DNA of 64,000 nucleotides from Mytilus californianus (lineage: Eukaryota > Mollusca > Bivalvia > Mytilida > Mytilidae): contig NW_026262659.1 of the NCBI RefSeq assembly GCF_021869535.1, forward strand, positions 7,192,001-7,256,000. Direction: 5' to 3'. Position numbers and translations under genes: made by a program. Under the pieces are notes generated by a model that worked only from the letters and a program-made list of their open reading frames with translations, had not been told where the DNA came from and did no database searches. Below, piece after piece: positions 25,201-40,200 of this stretch. Position 1 is the first letter of the stretch; each line of letters opens with the position of its first letter.

Positions 25201-28200
25201 TGAAATCAAACAAAGTTTAATTTTGGACCCTTTTGACCTCAATATGAACCAATTTGATAGCGGGGTCCACAAATAAAAAATATAAATACATGGTTAGATT
25301 CAGCATATCAAAGAACCCCATATATTCAATTTTTGTTGAAATCAAACAAAGTTTAATTTTGGACCCCAATTTGGACCAACTTGAAAACTGGGCCAAAAAT
25401 CAAAAATCTAAATACATGTTTAGATTCAGCATATCAAAGAACCCCATATATTCAATTTTGTTAAAATCAAACAAAGTTTAATTTTGGACCCTTTGGACCT
25501 TAATGTAGACCAATTTGAAAAACTGGACCCAAAATTAAAAATCTAAATACACGGTTAGATTCAGCATAACAAATAAATAAATGTGGTCAAAGATTTTACA
25601 AATCTAATGCGCCATACTGGTCTTCCTTTATAAATATGCATTTCTTTAAACATAATTTAAAAGCAGTGTAAGGGAAGTAACCAAAACGTTGTATTTGGAT
25701 TACCTCCCTTACACTGTTTTAAATTATCTTAATTGTTCATTAACCATTACTTTATACATAATTTAAAAGCAGTGTAAGGGAGATAATTTCAATGATGTAT
25801 TTGATTTATCTCCCTTACACTGCTTTAAATTATGTTTTGTACTTAAGTATTTGTCCATTAATGAGGACAACCTTGTTCTTCCCCCTTTTTTGCCCCTAAT
25901 TCTTAAACGGTTTGAGCAATAACCCCCCAAAGCAAATCCTAACCATCCCTTTGTGGTATGGAAACTTGTAGTATAATTTCAGAGAGATCCATACACCGTT
26001 CCACAGTTATTGTCTGGAAACTAGAAAATGCTTATTTTTGGCCCCTTTTTGGCCCCTAATTCCTTAACTGTTGGTACCATAACCCCCAAAATCAATCCCC
26101 ACCTTCCTTTTGTGGTATTGAACCTTATGGTAAAATTTCATAGAGATCCATTCACTTAAACTAAAGTTAGAGTGCGAAAACTAATGCGTCTTCGGACGAC
26201 GACGACGCCAACGTCATACCAATATACGACCACAAAAATTTTTTTGCGGTCGTATAAAAATTGGCATGAAACCTCTAAGTTAGTGAAAAGTGAGGCGAGA
26301 AATAACTCATTAATTTTTACTCATATTTTTGTTTGCCTTGTTGTAGACAAAAGAATTTAATTTAAGGCTATGGTGGCATTTCAGACTCTTAAAATCTCCT
26401 TCAAAGACATATTTTTAGACTAAAACATGTTAGAAAGAAAGTATTTTTTTCTCTCAAAACATGTACTTAGACAAAATTTTGTAAATGTAGTTTATATAGA
26501 ACATCAGTAGTATCATATTAGCCTACTATCTGAGTGTGAACAGAAAAAGAGTGTGCTTCACCTTCACAAGTGAAAGGTTTAGCTAGCTATAAAACCAGGT
26601 TCAATCCACCATTTTCTACATAAGAAAATGCCTGTACCAAGTCAGGAATATGACAGTTGTTATCCATTCGTTTGATGTGTTTGAGCTTTTGATTTTGCCA
26701 TTTGATTAGGGACTTTCCTTTTTGAATTTTCCTCAGAGTTCAGTATTTTTGTGATTTTACTTCAAGTTCAATCTATTCAATTCTGGTATAATTATTTATG
26801 AAAAGGTACCTAAAATTCAAAACATAACATATTAATCCTGAATTTACCCTGATAACATTTGCCTATCCAATACAAGTTTTCAAATAAAAGAAGAATGTGT
26901 CTGAGGACACACATGCCCCTGCTCAAGCTTGGTTTTCAAACGAAAATGGAACATATGGAAAGATGGAAGGAACGAAAGATGGAAAGAAGGAAGGACGGAA
27001 AGACAGAAAGACGAAAATACGGAAGGACAGAAGGTTAAGGATAACCATTAATGCCCCCTTCGTCTTACGGCGGGGGCATAAAAATACTAATTTACTAAAG
27101 GTCTGTATGCAGAATTTGTTAACACATGAATTCAAGTATCCACAAAAAATACTATTTAACCCAATCCATGAAAATTAGGACCAATTTATGAACATTTGCC
27201 ATAGTCAGGAACAATGTTCTTATTTATTTTTGACTTAGAAAACATTAAATTAATCAACTCTGAAACATGACATATATTTTATTGTGTAGGTGTTAATTGC
27301 AGATCTTAAACACTTCCTATTTAATTTATTCACATCTTTTTGTAAAAACTTGATTCAAGGAATGGAAAAAATTGTGATAACATTACCCAAGGTTCCATAG
27401 ATGGATTCTTTTTAAAGTTAGTGCCACTGAGGTTTTCTGTAGATGATTCCATGTCCAGATCTGTAAAACTTTCTGTCAATTCATTTTTAGACATTTCCAA
27501 AGTCTTTTGATATAGCACTTCCTCCCTGACTGCATTATACAGTTCTTCTGAACCCTGTAGTAATTTATTATCACAAACATTAACTAACTCTTTCACATGT
27601 TCCGTTATATGTTCTGCTATCGACTTCATTTCACTAAATAATCCATTGGAAGCAATATCACATAGTCTCTGACAATCATTGTTTACTTTCACATTCAGTT
27701 TGTATATACTGTTAATGAGTTGACATGCTTTGTCTAGTTTGGTGTTTTTACTAAGTGTCCCGTCGGCACTGTAAAATTCCTTTTGATGTTGTAATAATTT
27801 CATCAAACCACCATGTTTGTATTTTTGTGCATAAGCTGTGAAGGCTCCTACAGTCACTATATCATACCAAGAGGCTGAAAAAAAACCCCACAATTATAAG
27901 AGAGGAAATACATCTGAAATCTTAAGCGGCATATTCATATGGTACTTAATCTATCTAGTGAAAACAAATTTCTGTACAAACGATTTATCCTCTTTCGCTT
28001 TGGAAACAAAGCCATGTTCTAATTACAATAAAACATGGGCTGCACGTGATTGACGTCACAATTGAAATTGCAACGTCAGTTGTATTTTGAACAACGCTGG
28101 AGGTCGAAATGGACAGTTTTGTCGCTGTTGCTCGCTAGGAAATTAAATAAAATCATTCTAAAAGTAAGTTTACGTATATATGTTAATTTTTTATCGTTCA

Positions 28201-31200
28201 ACTGTTGATTTTCTATAACGCTTTTTGTTCATCAAATCAAAATGGCTGCCTTTTGAATGTGTATTATAGGTCCGCTTCAAAGTACAAAAGTTCTAAATAT
28301 TCCTATTAGAATCAAAATAATTCTATCATGCCATGCTTTATGCTCATTTTATCATGGGTAGGCATTATATTTGTCAATATTTTACACCTTGCTAATGCTC
28401 GGTATAAAGATATTGACAAATATAATGCCTACCCATGTTAAAATTAGCATAGAACATGGCATGAAAGAATTATTTCTTAAATATAACACAGATTTTCAAA
28501 TTAATGTGAGTGATTTGTATATAATACAAGCAAGCTTGGAAAAATGAAAGCTCTTAATATGTTATTAAATCTGATGAGGTATATATATGTGTAATGAAAA
28601 TTATGGTTGGATGGACAAGTGAAAGGAAGGGCAAGGTTATTGCATTTACCACACACTCGGTGGTAAAATATTTTTTTAAAACTTTTTTAGACTCTTCTAA
28701 ATAGTTTTATGTGCTTTGGATCTGGTATAACTTGTAGCATCTTATATCTTTGTTCCTATGCATGCCTATGCTGGGGAAAATGTTTAACAGTTCCTGATTT
28801 TTATTTCAAATTAGTTTTGTCTTTATATTTAATGAGCTGCCATACTTCATTTAGATAATTTAGAGAATGTTACGGAAAGTTTTATATTTCTTCTATTCAA
28901 AATTTGTTTCTTTTTAAATAATACATTAATGTGGACATTAATCAAAATCTTAATACTGGCTGATTATCACGGTGTGTGTCCCACTCACCCTAAGAAAGTA
29001 ATTTCTAAATAATATATATATCCATTAAATTTAAAAAAAGCATATGGTAAGAATTTAGTTTTTTAGCGTGTACATAATTCATTATATATGCAAAAACATT
29101 GAAAATTGGACACAATGGACGAAATTAAATCATATGTTTGTATTGATATCAACCCCTGCTTCAAAAGCATTGTGTGTGTGTGTGGGGGGGGGGGGGAGGG
29201 GGGGAGGAAGGCTGCCTTGCCTTATTAGTTCATCTAGTTATTAGTAGCCTGTCAAAATTAAGGTTATGAGTTCCAAACCCACTCGTGCCGAGGTACATCT
29301 AACTCTGATCTAAATTGACAAGGATTGCCATTTTTCTGCTGAAGGTTGATGGTTCTCCACAGCTTCTTTAACAAATATAAGCTGGCCACCAAGGGGACTG
29401 AAACTGGTATTTAACACCAACAAACAAACATATACCTTGGAATGATATATTGAGCCAAAAAAAAAAAAATAGGTGCAGTATAATCTGTTGCTGCTTTTTT
29501 TTGTTAGTATAGTAATTTTGATAAAAGCCAACTTCCAATAGATGCTGGGACACACAGTAAGATACAAACTGCTTACTTGCTTTATTTTGAGATGGCCATT
29601 TAGCTGTAAGAACATTACAGACATTTAAAATGATTCTTAACTGAAGATTTAGGTGCAGTTTACCATGAATGTCATGATATAAATCTAATCTAAGACAGAC
29701 CTTACACAAATATTTTCTACTGTAAATCTACTGATTTTTACCTGTAGAAGTGTATAAAAATAAGCAGAGGTTGAAAATAGAAAAATTAGCATTGCAATTA
29801 AAAAACATTGAATCACAACAATTTTTTTTCAATCATCATCACTTTCCTTCTTTAAATAAACCAAATCGTAGAAAAATAGACAAAATACTTGACTATCAGA
29901 ATTAAAAGTTCTTGTAACATGAAGTTTGGACAAATTTGATGTTGTTGGAATGGATGTGAATCTGATTATAAATATGACAGATATTATACTCACTCCTCTC
30001 ATTTTGAAAGAAATGTGGATGCCCTAAATAGAATATACCTCAATCAAAATTATTTATGAAAACTATAACTATAAAATTACAATATTAAAACGGTAAGTCA
30101 ATTATTAAAATCATACGTAAAGACACTAAAAAAAGTGTATGTATACAATCCATTAGTAGTGCCTAAACAAACATCTATTTAGATAATTAAGAACAATCTG
30201 TGACAAAAAAGATCTACTTCATTCTATTTCTTCAATTTTAACATATGTCCTAGAACATAAAGGGTAGCCAATTGTTCTGCAAAGAAAAACTATTTTTTCA
30301 AGGGTTTTAAAATAGTATCATGTTTTTTATGTTATATGTTCTTACTTGTATCATTGAGTTCATTAATGACTGTCATTCTCTGTAAGTGGAGATTCAGGGG
30401 AGCAAACTCTAGGTCTTTGTCCCCTTTCTTGATGCTAGGCTTGAAACTAGGACCTGTAACAGAATAGTGAAAAGAATTTAGCCTTGAATGTAAAACATGA
30501 TATATTGGAAATATTTCTGAACAGTTATAGTATTATTTTTAAACTTTTCATATGAACTTACAATGTATAGAATTAATTTATATTACTTAAAATGTAAATC
30601 CCTTTTCTCCATAAGGGTTTTTCCAGTTTTCCTTTCACAACAATTCTGTTTCAAGAAAACTCTATTCAACATATTTATTCCATTTTCCTATTATTTTGTA
30701 AAATATAACAAAATTACTAATTTTTTCAAACATATCTGATTTTTACAAAATTTCAATTATTTACTCACAATTAAAAGACAGGAACAAAAATCAGCATATC
30801 CAAATTGAATGTATAGAATTATCTCAAACAAATATATGATAAATGTGTCTGATTAGTATATGTATGATTCACAACACCAATGCAATATATGTAGGAATTA
30901 GTTTATAGTGTCTTTACATTTAAAGCAGGCTTTTTGTTATTATAATTTTTCTATTCTGGTGGAATTAACTGTCTATGTTTAAAAAATTTTATGCTGAATA
31001 TTTCAGAAAAATCTTTCACAAAGTATCAAACATTAAATTTAAACAACCACTATGTGGTAGCAGAGGTTGTGTTTCTCCAATCAAACTGTGTGTAATAGTA
31101 AGCCAACTTGTGTTTCTCCATGCAAAGACAACTGATTTGTCCATTTGCACTTCATTTTAATTACATGCACTTTTCAATGGATAACATTTTAAAAGGGTGA

Positions 31201-34200
31201 GATACACAAAAACATTTTCTGGTTAAGTTTCCACACATGATTACTCAAAACAAATTTATCTTTTACCATAAAAAATCACTTCTAAAACATATTTTAACTT
31301 TATATCACAACTTTCCTTTGTTCTATAATTACAAACAAGTTACCTTTAAATGATGAAATAAGATGATAATGTTGCTCATATAACATGACAATACTCGTGC
31401 AATGTTCTGTAGCCTCTTGACATGCATGCTGACACCTAGTGGACATCTGTTAGGGGAGATAATTATGTTAGCAGTGACATTACTAGCTCTTCATTCTGTA
31501 AATTCCATTTTTTCCAAAAAATTGTAGGGTCTATGAAAATTAGGATCTACAAGATCTGGTCCAGTATTTGGGACTGAAAGTTTGGTCGAGGCCTTATCTT
31601 ACAATTTTGACCTTTTTCCACTGCTTTTAGAAATTAACATATGAATGATTTATACAGATGTGCCATCAAGATATGTTCTGATCCCTGAATGATAAATCTA
31701 GATATTAATTAAATGCTGATGGTGAGAGATCTGTATAGCCAGTCAAGGTGGTCATCATCAACTTAAAGTTTTTAACTGTTGACAATGACTCAATTTCTAT
31801 ACAGATATACTGGTAATGACTTATTTTAACATATGTCAAATTTTGTGAAAGTGTTCCCAGTATATAATTGATATGAATGAATTTTTGTCTTTCAGAATAA
31901 ATGGAGTTTACAGATTTCATTTATACATTTCCTGTCAGAGGGCCACAATGAATTTCCTGTAAAGTCCATATCAAAAGTCTCAATTTTGGATATTTAATGT
32001 GATAAGACATTTTGACCCTTTATATGATAGAAATTGATAAAATGTGCATGGTTTTAAATTTGAAATTCCTGCTAATTAATTTATTTCATAACAATTTTCC
32101 CATTAGTTTGTAATTATTTAAGGCAAATATATCTTCTTCATATCCATTAAATTACAAAAAAAATAAAATAAAAATAACGCTATGTAAATGTTATGCGTCC
32201 AAAGAACTTTTCTGTATTTACCTTCATCAGGAGCCAAAGCCAAATATTTGAAAGCCAAATGTATAAGAACTGAAACTAGTGACGAGCTATTTGACCAAAA
32301 AGGGACATAAGAATAATAGCCAAATCCATCTAAAGTCAACATTGACTGAGGGAGTTGGAACCTTAGTTTTTTTAATAATTTCTGAATTTCTAAATGGGCA
32401 ATTTTTCAATTTTTTTTAGTGTTGAAATATTTTACTGTATTTTTCAGCCATATCAATATCATTTTAAGCTGTTGGGATACAAAAAAGAGTTCTAAAAAGA
32501 TTTTTACTTCATTATGAGATTAAAAGTTTCAAAATTTCAATTTTTTTCACAATTAAAGAATAAAATGTGAAATATTACTTAACCTGTTTTTGACCAAAGA
32601 GTAAAAATAAAAGATGAAAAATTGAATATGCAACATTAAAAGAATTAACCCTAAAAATGATAATGATTTGGCTTATTTCTTTTACTCTTGTAAAGTCTTC
32701 CAAAGACTTTGGAAAGTTGAAAATGAAAAATATCAGAAGGAATTCCTATACTTATAAATACATGATAACAGATAGCTTTCAGGTTTCACATAGTCAGTTT
32801 ATTTAAAACTCAAAATGGCATAAAAAAACAATAATTTTGAAGCCCATTGTCTTGTACACATGCTTAAATAAAGTAAACATGAAAATGGACTGATTGCCTT
32901 TAACAACAACTATGTCCAAAGTAAAAGAGCTGTCCCAATCTTGGCAATAGGAGGACCAATCAGAGAAATTGATACATATCACCAATATACCACAGAGTTG
33001 ACAACTTGATGTAAGTTTGTAATTAAAGTTTAACGATGGTAACTGAGCATAAATATTAATGAAATTAAGTTATTTCAAGAGGCTGTCATTATCGTATCCT
33101 AAATCAATGACCTATGATGGCAATGTTTCCTTCCGGTTTAAAGTACGCCCACACATTGCAGATAGACATTAGATATTGTTTTGACTTCCTGTTTAAAAAA
33201 GTAATGCATGTGTACAAGTTAACAAATCATCCCTATTTTGTATCTGACCAACGAAACAAGACAATCCTGAATAACTACCTGTAACCACGTTTTAAAACAT
33301 GGATTAATCTGATTATATATTACATTCAGTTAGTTCTGGTGGAAACATTTCCTACACACCAATAGTTTCTTTCATATATTTTAAATAATAAAACTATAAA
33401 ACTATATAAAATAATGAAATTTCAGTACATCTCGATAAATATTCAAGAAAAAGTAGGAGATAATATTTCTATTCTTCAAAGCTTGCTTTAGGCATGTCCT
33501 GAAGAATTCTATAGAGCAATATGTACAGGGCATTACGGGTAATACAAAAGGCTGCTTGTGATCTTGTTTAAAGATGCTTACAAAAAAAGGTATGACCTAT
33601 TAATGAAATATTTTTAGTTTTATATTTGAAAGAAACTCAGCTATACCAATTAAAATTGGATTAAGTTACCAATATCATGACCAGTATCAAGGTAATTGGT
33701 CAAATAATTGTATGCCTTTGTATATTCTGTTACTATGGTAGCACAGAGGTCAATTGCAGTCACTTGTTCTTTTTCATACCAGGACCAAAGCTATAAATAT
33801 ACTACATGTATCAAGATATATGGTAACAATGGTTTTTTTCTATAGCCAAGTAATTATTTTGTGTTTAATCTCAACCAAACAATACAACATTCCCCTCCCT
33901 CAAAAGATGTATAGAAAACATATACAGCCTACAACAGTGGACCGTATGTCAAGCTCTAAACCTGTTGTCTGGAAAATTGTGAATAAATTTAACAGACCAT
34001 CAAAAATCATCCTTCAACATTAAGGTGAATGGAGTTATAATAAGTACAAACAATTAAGGTATTTGTGTCTATGATTTGGCCAATATAAGATACACACTGC
34101 TTTTAGAACTAAGCAAAAAAAAAAAGAAAGTATTCTGTTAAAAAATCAATTTATCTATAATCTGTGATAGACAGACTATTCCTACCTGTCCTAGATTCTT

Positions 34201-37200
34201 AATTTGATCTATCATTGACTTTTCTTCATCTATCCACAGTTTACTGAAGAAAAAAAAAAGAATTTCCTAAGTAAGGTATAAAACATAATGAATTTTGAAT
34301 TATTTGAATCCTTAATATTTAACTGTCTACTCCTTTCCAATACATTTGTTTATCATAGATTTTTTTAATTGTTTACATCCTTGTATAATAGTTATTTATC
34401 AATTATAGACTTTTGAGGAAGTCCGAGTGTCAATATAATCTTAAACAGGTCCATATATAATGTATTGACTGAGTGAAAGTCCTTAATTTATATATTACAT
34501 ATGTAAATAATGTATTAGGAAAATGGCATTCAATGTTCTTTCTGTGTATTTCTAAATTGTATTTTGCAAGAATTTTAACATGTTATTGAAAATATCAATA
34601 TTCTTTGAACAACTTCATAGCTTGTTGCATTAGCTTTCTTGCATTCTTAGCGTCTGCCTTTAACGTAAAAATTCTTGTGATAAACTTGCAAATTTTCTTT
34701 TATCCGCTTCCTCCATGGTTGTTATGTGTGACGTCATGACGTCATAAATCTTAATTTAGCAAGATTTTTCATATTGACCTTCAAAATATACATATGAATT
34801 GAAACATAGCGTCAATATACTTAAAAAAGGAAACAAGGCTTCGGATACATAAAATAACCTTTCAAACACGTTATCGTAATATCCAATGAAAACAGGAGAA
34901 TGCTACACCATATGTAATATATCTCTTTATTTCTGTGACATGATTAATTTTATAAAACATGTATGCCAGTTTCAAACCAGACACCTGTAATCCAATGATT
35001 GTTGTTAATTGGTGTATGCTATTTTTGCTTTCCCGGTAGTTTCTTGTTGTAGAATAAATCAGGCCCTTGGTTTTCTCATTTAACCAGTTGTTTCCCTTTA
35101 TGTCATGCCAGGATCTTTTATAGCTTATTAAAGATTTTATTATGGATTTTGCTCATTTTTGAAGGCCATACAGTAACGTGTTATTGTTCATGTCTTTGTC
35201 ATTTTGTCTTTTTTAAATGGATAGTTGTCTCTATGACAATCATATCATATCTAGTTCTTGTTTGAATTGTTTAATATTTTATCATACTGGGGCCTTTTAT
35301 AGTTTACTATACAATATAGGTTTTGATCTTTCCAATTGTTTACATCTTCATTTTTTCATGTCTGGTGTGTCGTTGTACCATTGGCAATCATACCATATCT
35401 TCTGATTTTGATATGTAAACCATTAATGCCATTTTTTTCATTCACAATATTTTATATAATTAAAACAATACATACATCAACTGTAATGGTATATCAAAAG
35501 CCAGTTTTGCCTCAGCCATATACTCATGAACAAGTAATTTGACTCTGCCATCTGACGTATCAAATCTAAAAGTCCGTGTGATGATACCACGATATAAGGG
35601 ACGTAACGTGTCCACTCTCTTAGAACGTCTTCTACACGGTGACTTTTTTAACTTGTCATTTTTACAGTCATCAGCCTGTGTAAATAAAAATGTAGGATTA
35701 TTATTTAAAGCATAATATTCACATTACATGTATGTTTCTTTAGAATCCCTTATTTTGATTGGATGACAACAATATCATATTTTATTTCCGTACAAAATAC
35801 AACAGCTATGACTTCACGTGCTATCCATGACAATGTTAAAGTAATGCATTGAAAAACAAACAAAAAGCTTGATATAACTCTTAATTTAAAAGGTTGTAGC
35901 ATAAAAATGTAATTATAAGAATTGAATGCTTCTTTTCAATAGGGCTGTAAAACGTTGATTGTTGAACACATGAACTTAGAAACATTATGAAAAATGTTCT
36001 CCTGATTATTTGTGTTGGGTTGCTGTCTCATTGATGTAAACCCCATATCTTTCATATATTCTATACTTCACTTCTAAATATAAAACTGATTAATAGATGT
36101 TTTATAAGATTTATCATTATTTCTTTTTCTGATATGGCGGCTAATCAGAAACTTGATATAAAGTGTTTTAATCAGCAAGCATAAAGAAGAAAATGAGCTG
36201 ACAACTGTTTATTAATGACAATACAGAAGAGGTTGGACCAACAGACATGGGTCAAACTATACACCTCTTACTGGTGTATTAATGACAATACAGAAGAGGT
36301 TGGACCAACAGACATGGGTCAAACTATACACCTCTTACTGGCGTAGTAACATACCTCTTGGATTATCACTGTCATTTCCTTATTACTGATATATATTTAT
36401 CAATAATACTGTATATTTTTTTATTATAAGAATCATGCATTAGAAGGAATATAAAAAACATTCTTACACAAACTGAAAATAAGGAAGGGCAGAAAAAACA
36501 CAATCAAAGTTACTATCTTTAACAGGCTATTAATTATAGTTACTGTTAATTCAGACATTTTTGTGAAGATTGCCACCAGATAGGTTTAACACAAAATAAA
36601 AATGCATTATTTGTAGACAGCATTTTCTGAAATAATTCATCTCGTAATTTGTTATGTCTTATTCAACAATTGTAATAATAAGAGAGCATAACATTTTCTG
36701 AATACAGTATAAGCCACCCTTAAAAAAAATCTTAGTTTGATGTTGCCTACCCATGCCTTGTACGGTTGGATAGGTAGGTAAAGATTTTATCTATTTTTGG
36801 CCAATAACATAAGTTACATATTTTAAAGTAGAAAACGATATAAGAGCAGGAAAAAACTTTTAAAAAATTTGAAACGATTAGTGTCATAAAATTTTCTAGG
36901 TAGGCTGTATTTAGGTGGGTAGGTAGGCAACATCAAACAATTTAAATTTTATTTTTGGCCATTGTTGTCTATGTTACAAGCATACTTATAATAACCAAAG
37001 GCTAGTTTTTATATTTCTTCAGTTCAGTTTATTTTTCACCTATATGCAGAATAAATCTTAGCTTGAAATAAATATTGATGAAGAAATTTCCAGAGAAAAG
37101 ATTTACCTTATTCTTCACAAGCACAAAAATAATTTAATTTTCCTCTTACAGTTCTCCTAAAAGTTGTAAGTTGTAATAGCATATTGTGGATTCATTATTT

Positions 37201-40200
37201 TTGGTGGATTTTGTGGGTAAGGGTGAACCACAGATATAAATGTTCAATTAAGTACTAATTTTCAATCTGCTTGTATGAGGGTAGGAATTCCCTTTACCGT
37301 CAAATGACCTTTTTCTGCTACCGTTAGCGTCAAATGAGGCTTATTTTTTTTAACGTCATTAGTCAAATCTAATTTTGTAGCTACTGTTAGTGTCAAATGA
37401 AGTAAAATATTTATCGTTAACTTTATTGTCATTTGTCAAATCTAATTTTGTAGCTACTTTTAGCGTCAAATGAAGTAAAATTTTTATCGTTATATTTATT
37501 TTAACAAATATTTTACTGTCATTTGTCAAGTGGGGTACCCCATTACTACCCTCTTGTATGCAGAATTTAACAAAACCATGAAATTCAAATATCCACAAAA
37601 ATTAAAATAATTCTTCATCCACTAAAAAATTGGTTCCCACGAAAATACATGAATCCACTGTAAAAGGAATATGAAGGAATTGTGGTGTGTTTTGAATAAT
37701 TATTATAGAAGAATATTTAGAAAGACATAGTTTCATAGCTATTTACTTTATATAACAAACAATGCAAGCTTAAGCGTTAATATACATACAGGCCCATTAG
37801 GAACAGATATATTTGTGTCATTTACCCAGGCCATAACTTTAACAGTTCCACAGTCCACAGGATCTGGTCCTCTGTAAATAGAAATAACTATATACATGTG
37901 CAAGGATATGTATCCAGGTGATAAATTGACATCCCTATATCCTCAAAATATGGTCCTCTGTAAGCTACAGAAGTGACCTTAAACAAATAATTACCCTGAA
38001 ATAACTTAAAGCAGTCCCATTAGTCCAAATGTTCATAGCTGACAGTCCAAAATCATATTTCACCTAATTATTTCCCCTCCCTGAAACCCTTATGGTAAGG
38101 TTGAAAGAAGGGAAACAATATTTTAATTTTTTGATCCTATCCAAATAAATACATTACCAAATGCAATAAGAAATGCTCTCCTGAATAATAAGCTTCACTT
38201 TGTGGAAAACAAAAAGTGAGTTATGTAATCCAGATTTTTCTAACACACACAAGTTTATAAATCATATCTGTTTTTCTTGGAAAAAGGACAAAAAATAAAT
38301 CTCATCAAATTCTAATGATAGTACAAAGTTCTTAGTATAAATATAACTGTAGTTAATATCCATATATGTATTCTTAACTTAACTAAAATGTGCAGTTACA
38401 AGATCCAAACCATATAGCCTATGATAATGTATGGAGCAAGACTTAACTAGCTACTATGGTTACAGGTTATAGTTATATAACTGGAAAAGTCCAGTATAAT
38501 GAATGCTTAGGAATTGAACCATTCCAGGAAACTAAAGCTGAAATGCTTTTTCAACTATAACATCACAGTACCCAAATTGCACAGAATACCCAATTTGCCA
38601 AAAAAATAAAACAGAGGAAATCTTAAAGGTTTTCTTCAAGACTAAATAGTTGGTATTTTAATAAATTGCCACTATGCATGTCTTTCAACATAGATAAATA
38701 TACATTGGACTTCAATGTCTTTTAACTGCGTATTGCTGTGTGTTTTTTTTTTCTTATCCAAAAGTGTATATCCAAATACTATAGAAATATATTCATAGAT
38801 CAGTTCTCCATTACCCTTACTATTATTTTATTCAATCTGGATTCTAATTTTCAGTATATTATTTCGTCTCCTTTCAATAACTTGTTCTTAATTCTATTAC
38901 TCATTCAAGTCAACAGAACTTAAATCAATCAGAACTTACTTTTGTTAGGTAAACATCATGTGAAGCAATAAAGAAATTTTGTGAAAAATTTATTTTCGAG
39001 CCAGTATGCAAAAAAGTTTTATTTCGTGATGACTGTTGAACAAAAAATTTAACTGCATAATAGTAACCCCCAAAAAACTTGATATAAATATTTTACTTCC
39101 TTCCTTTAAAAAAAAAATCATTTCCGTAATTCAGCAATAAGTCATAAAACTAGTTCAATGTGAACATAACCTGATTAAATGCATTAGCATTCACTCATAT
39201 AAAATTTATACTTGTTTTTTTTTAAATCTGATAAATCTTTGTGTTAAAAATAACAATTGTGCATTTTCTTTGAAAGTAAAAATATTCTCTTTGATTAACA
39301 ATGCCCTTTTTTAATTCATTTTTACATTTTTAGTTCTTTCAATATAAAGAAATTTTATAACTCACTTGATCATCTTTCTGTATAAAACAATAACAATCAA
39401 TATCTTTGTCGAGTGGTATAAAAACGTGATATATTGGATTAAACTTAAGGAGATAAGTTTGTTAGGCTTTAAAGTTAATTATAACTGAGGAATGCACAAG
39501 GAAGTCCTTCAACTATAAAACACTTATTATCTCTAAATAAAAAGTTGCAATAATTTTTTAAAGTTATTATTAAAATTCTCAACAAAATTATTCCTAAATA
39601 TATTGTTAGTCTTTGTAATTGTTGTGTATAACTATGTTTGTTTCAATCATATATATGGACATTAGGACCAAGTGGTCATAGTACTGTGGATTCATGGACA
39701 TTAGGACCAAGTGGTCATAGTACTGTGGATTCATGGACCTTAGGACCAAGTGGTCATAGTACTGTGGATTCATGGACCTTAGGACCAAGTGGTCATAGTA
39801 CTGTGGATTCATGGACCTTAGGACCAAGTGGTCATAGTACTGTGGATTCATGGACCTTAGGACCAAGTGGTCATAGTACTGTGGATTCATGGACCTTATG
39901 ACCAAGTGGTCATAGTACTGTGGATTCATGGACTTTAGGACCAAGTGGTCATAGTAATGTGGATTCATAGACCTTAGGACCAAGTGGTCATAGTACTGTG
40001 GATTCATTATTATTTCTTAGATACCAATTTTTGTGGATTTCAAGGATACAAAAGAACAATGAATTTAAAGGTTCAACGAAAGCCACATTTTCACATTTTA
40101 AAGTTGTAAGTATCCACGAAGTGGCAAGTTTTCCTCTATCCATGAAAATTGGTACCCACGAAAATAAATGAATTCACAAGTGTTTCTATCTGGCTGCCTT

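Noticed and set aside
24030..25481. Repeated frames (FSISKNPIYSIFVEIKQS type) on the plus strand
   Set aside because: They follow the 125-138 bp core repeat of a mobile element, and the opposite strand is open too.
32803..32985. Minus-strand frame between exons 12a and 12b
   Set aside because: Considered as a missing linking exon; no family similarity, and the phase problem is better explained by 12a and 12b being alternatives.
39606..40007. Open frames on both strands with 13-residue repeats
   Set aside because: A 39-bp tandem array keeps frames open on both strands; it derives from a MITE end.
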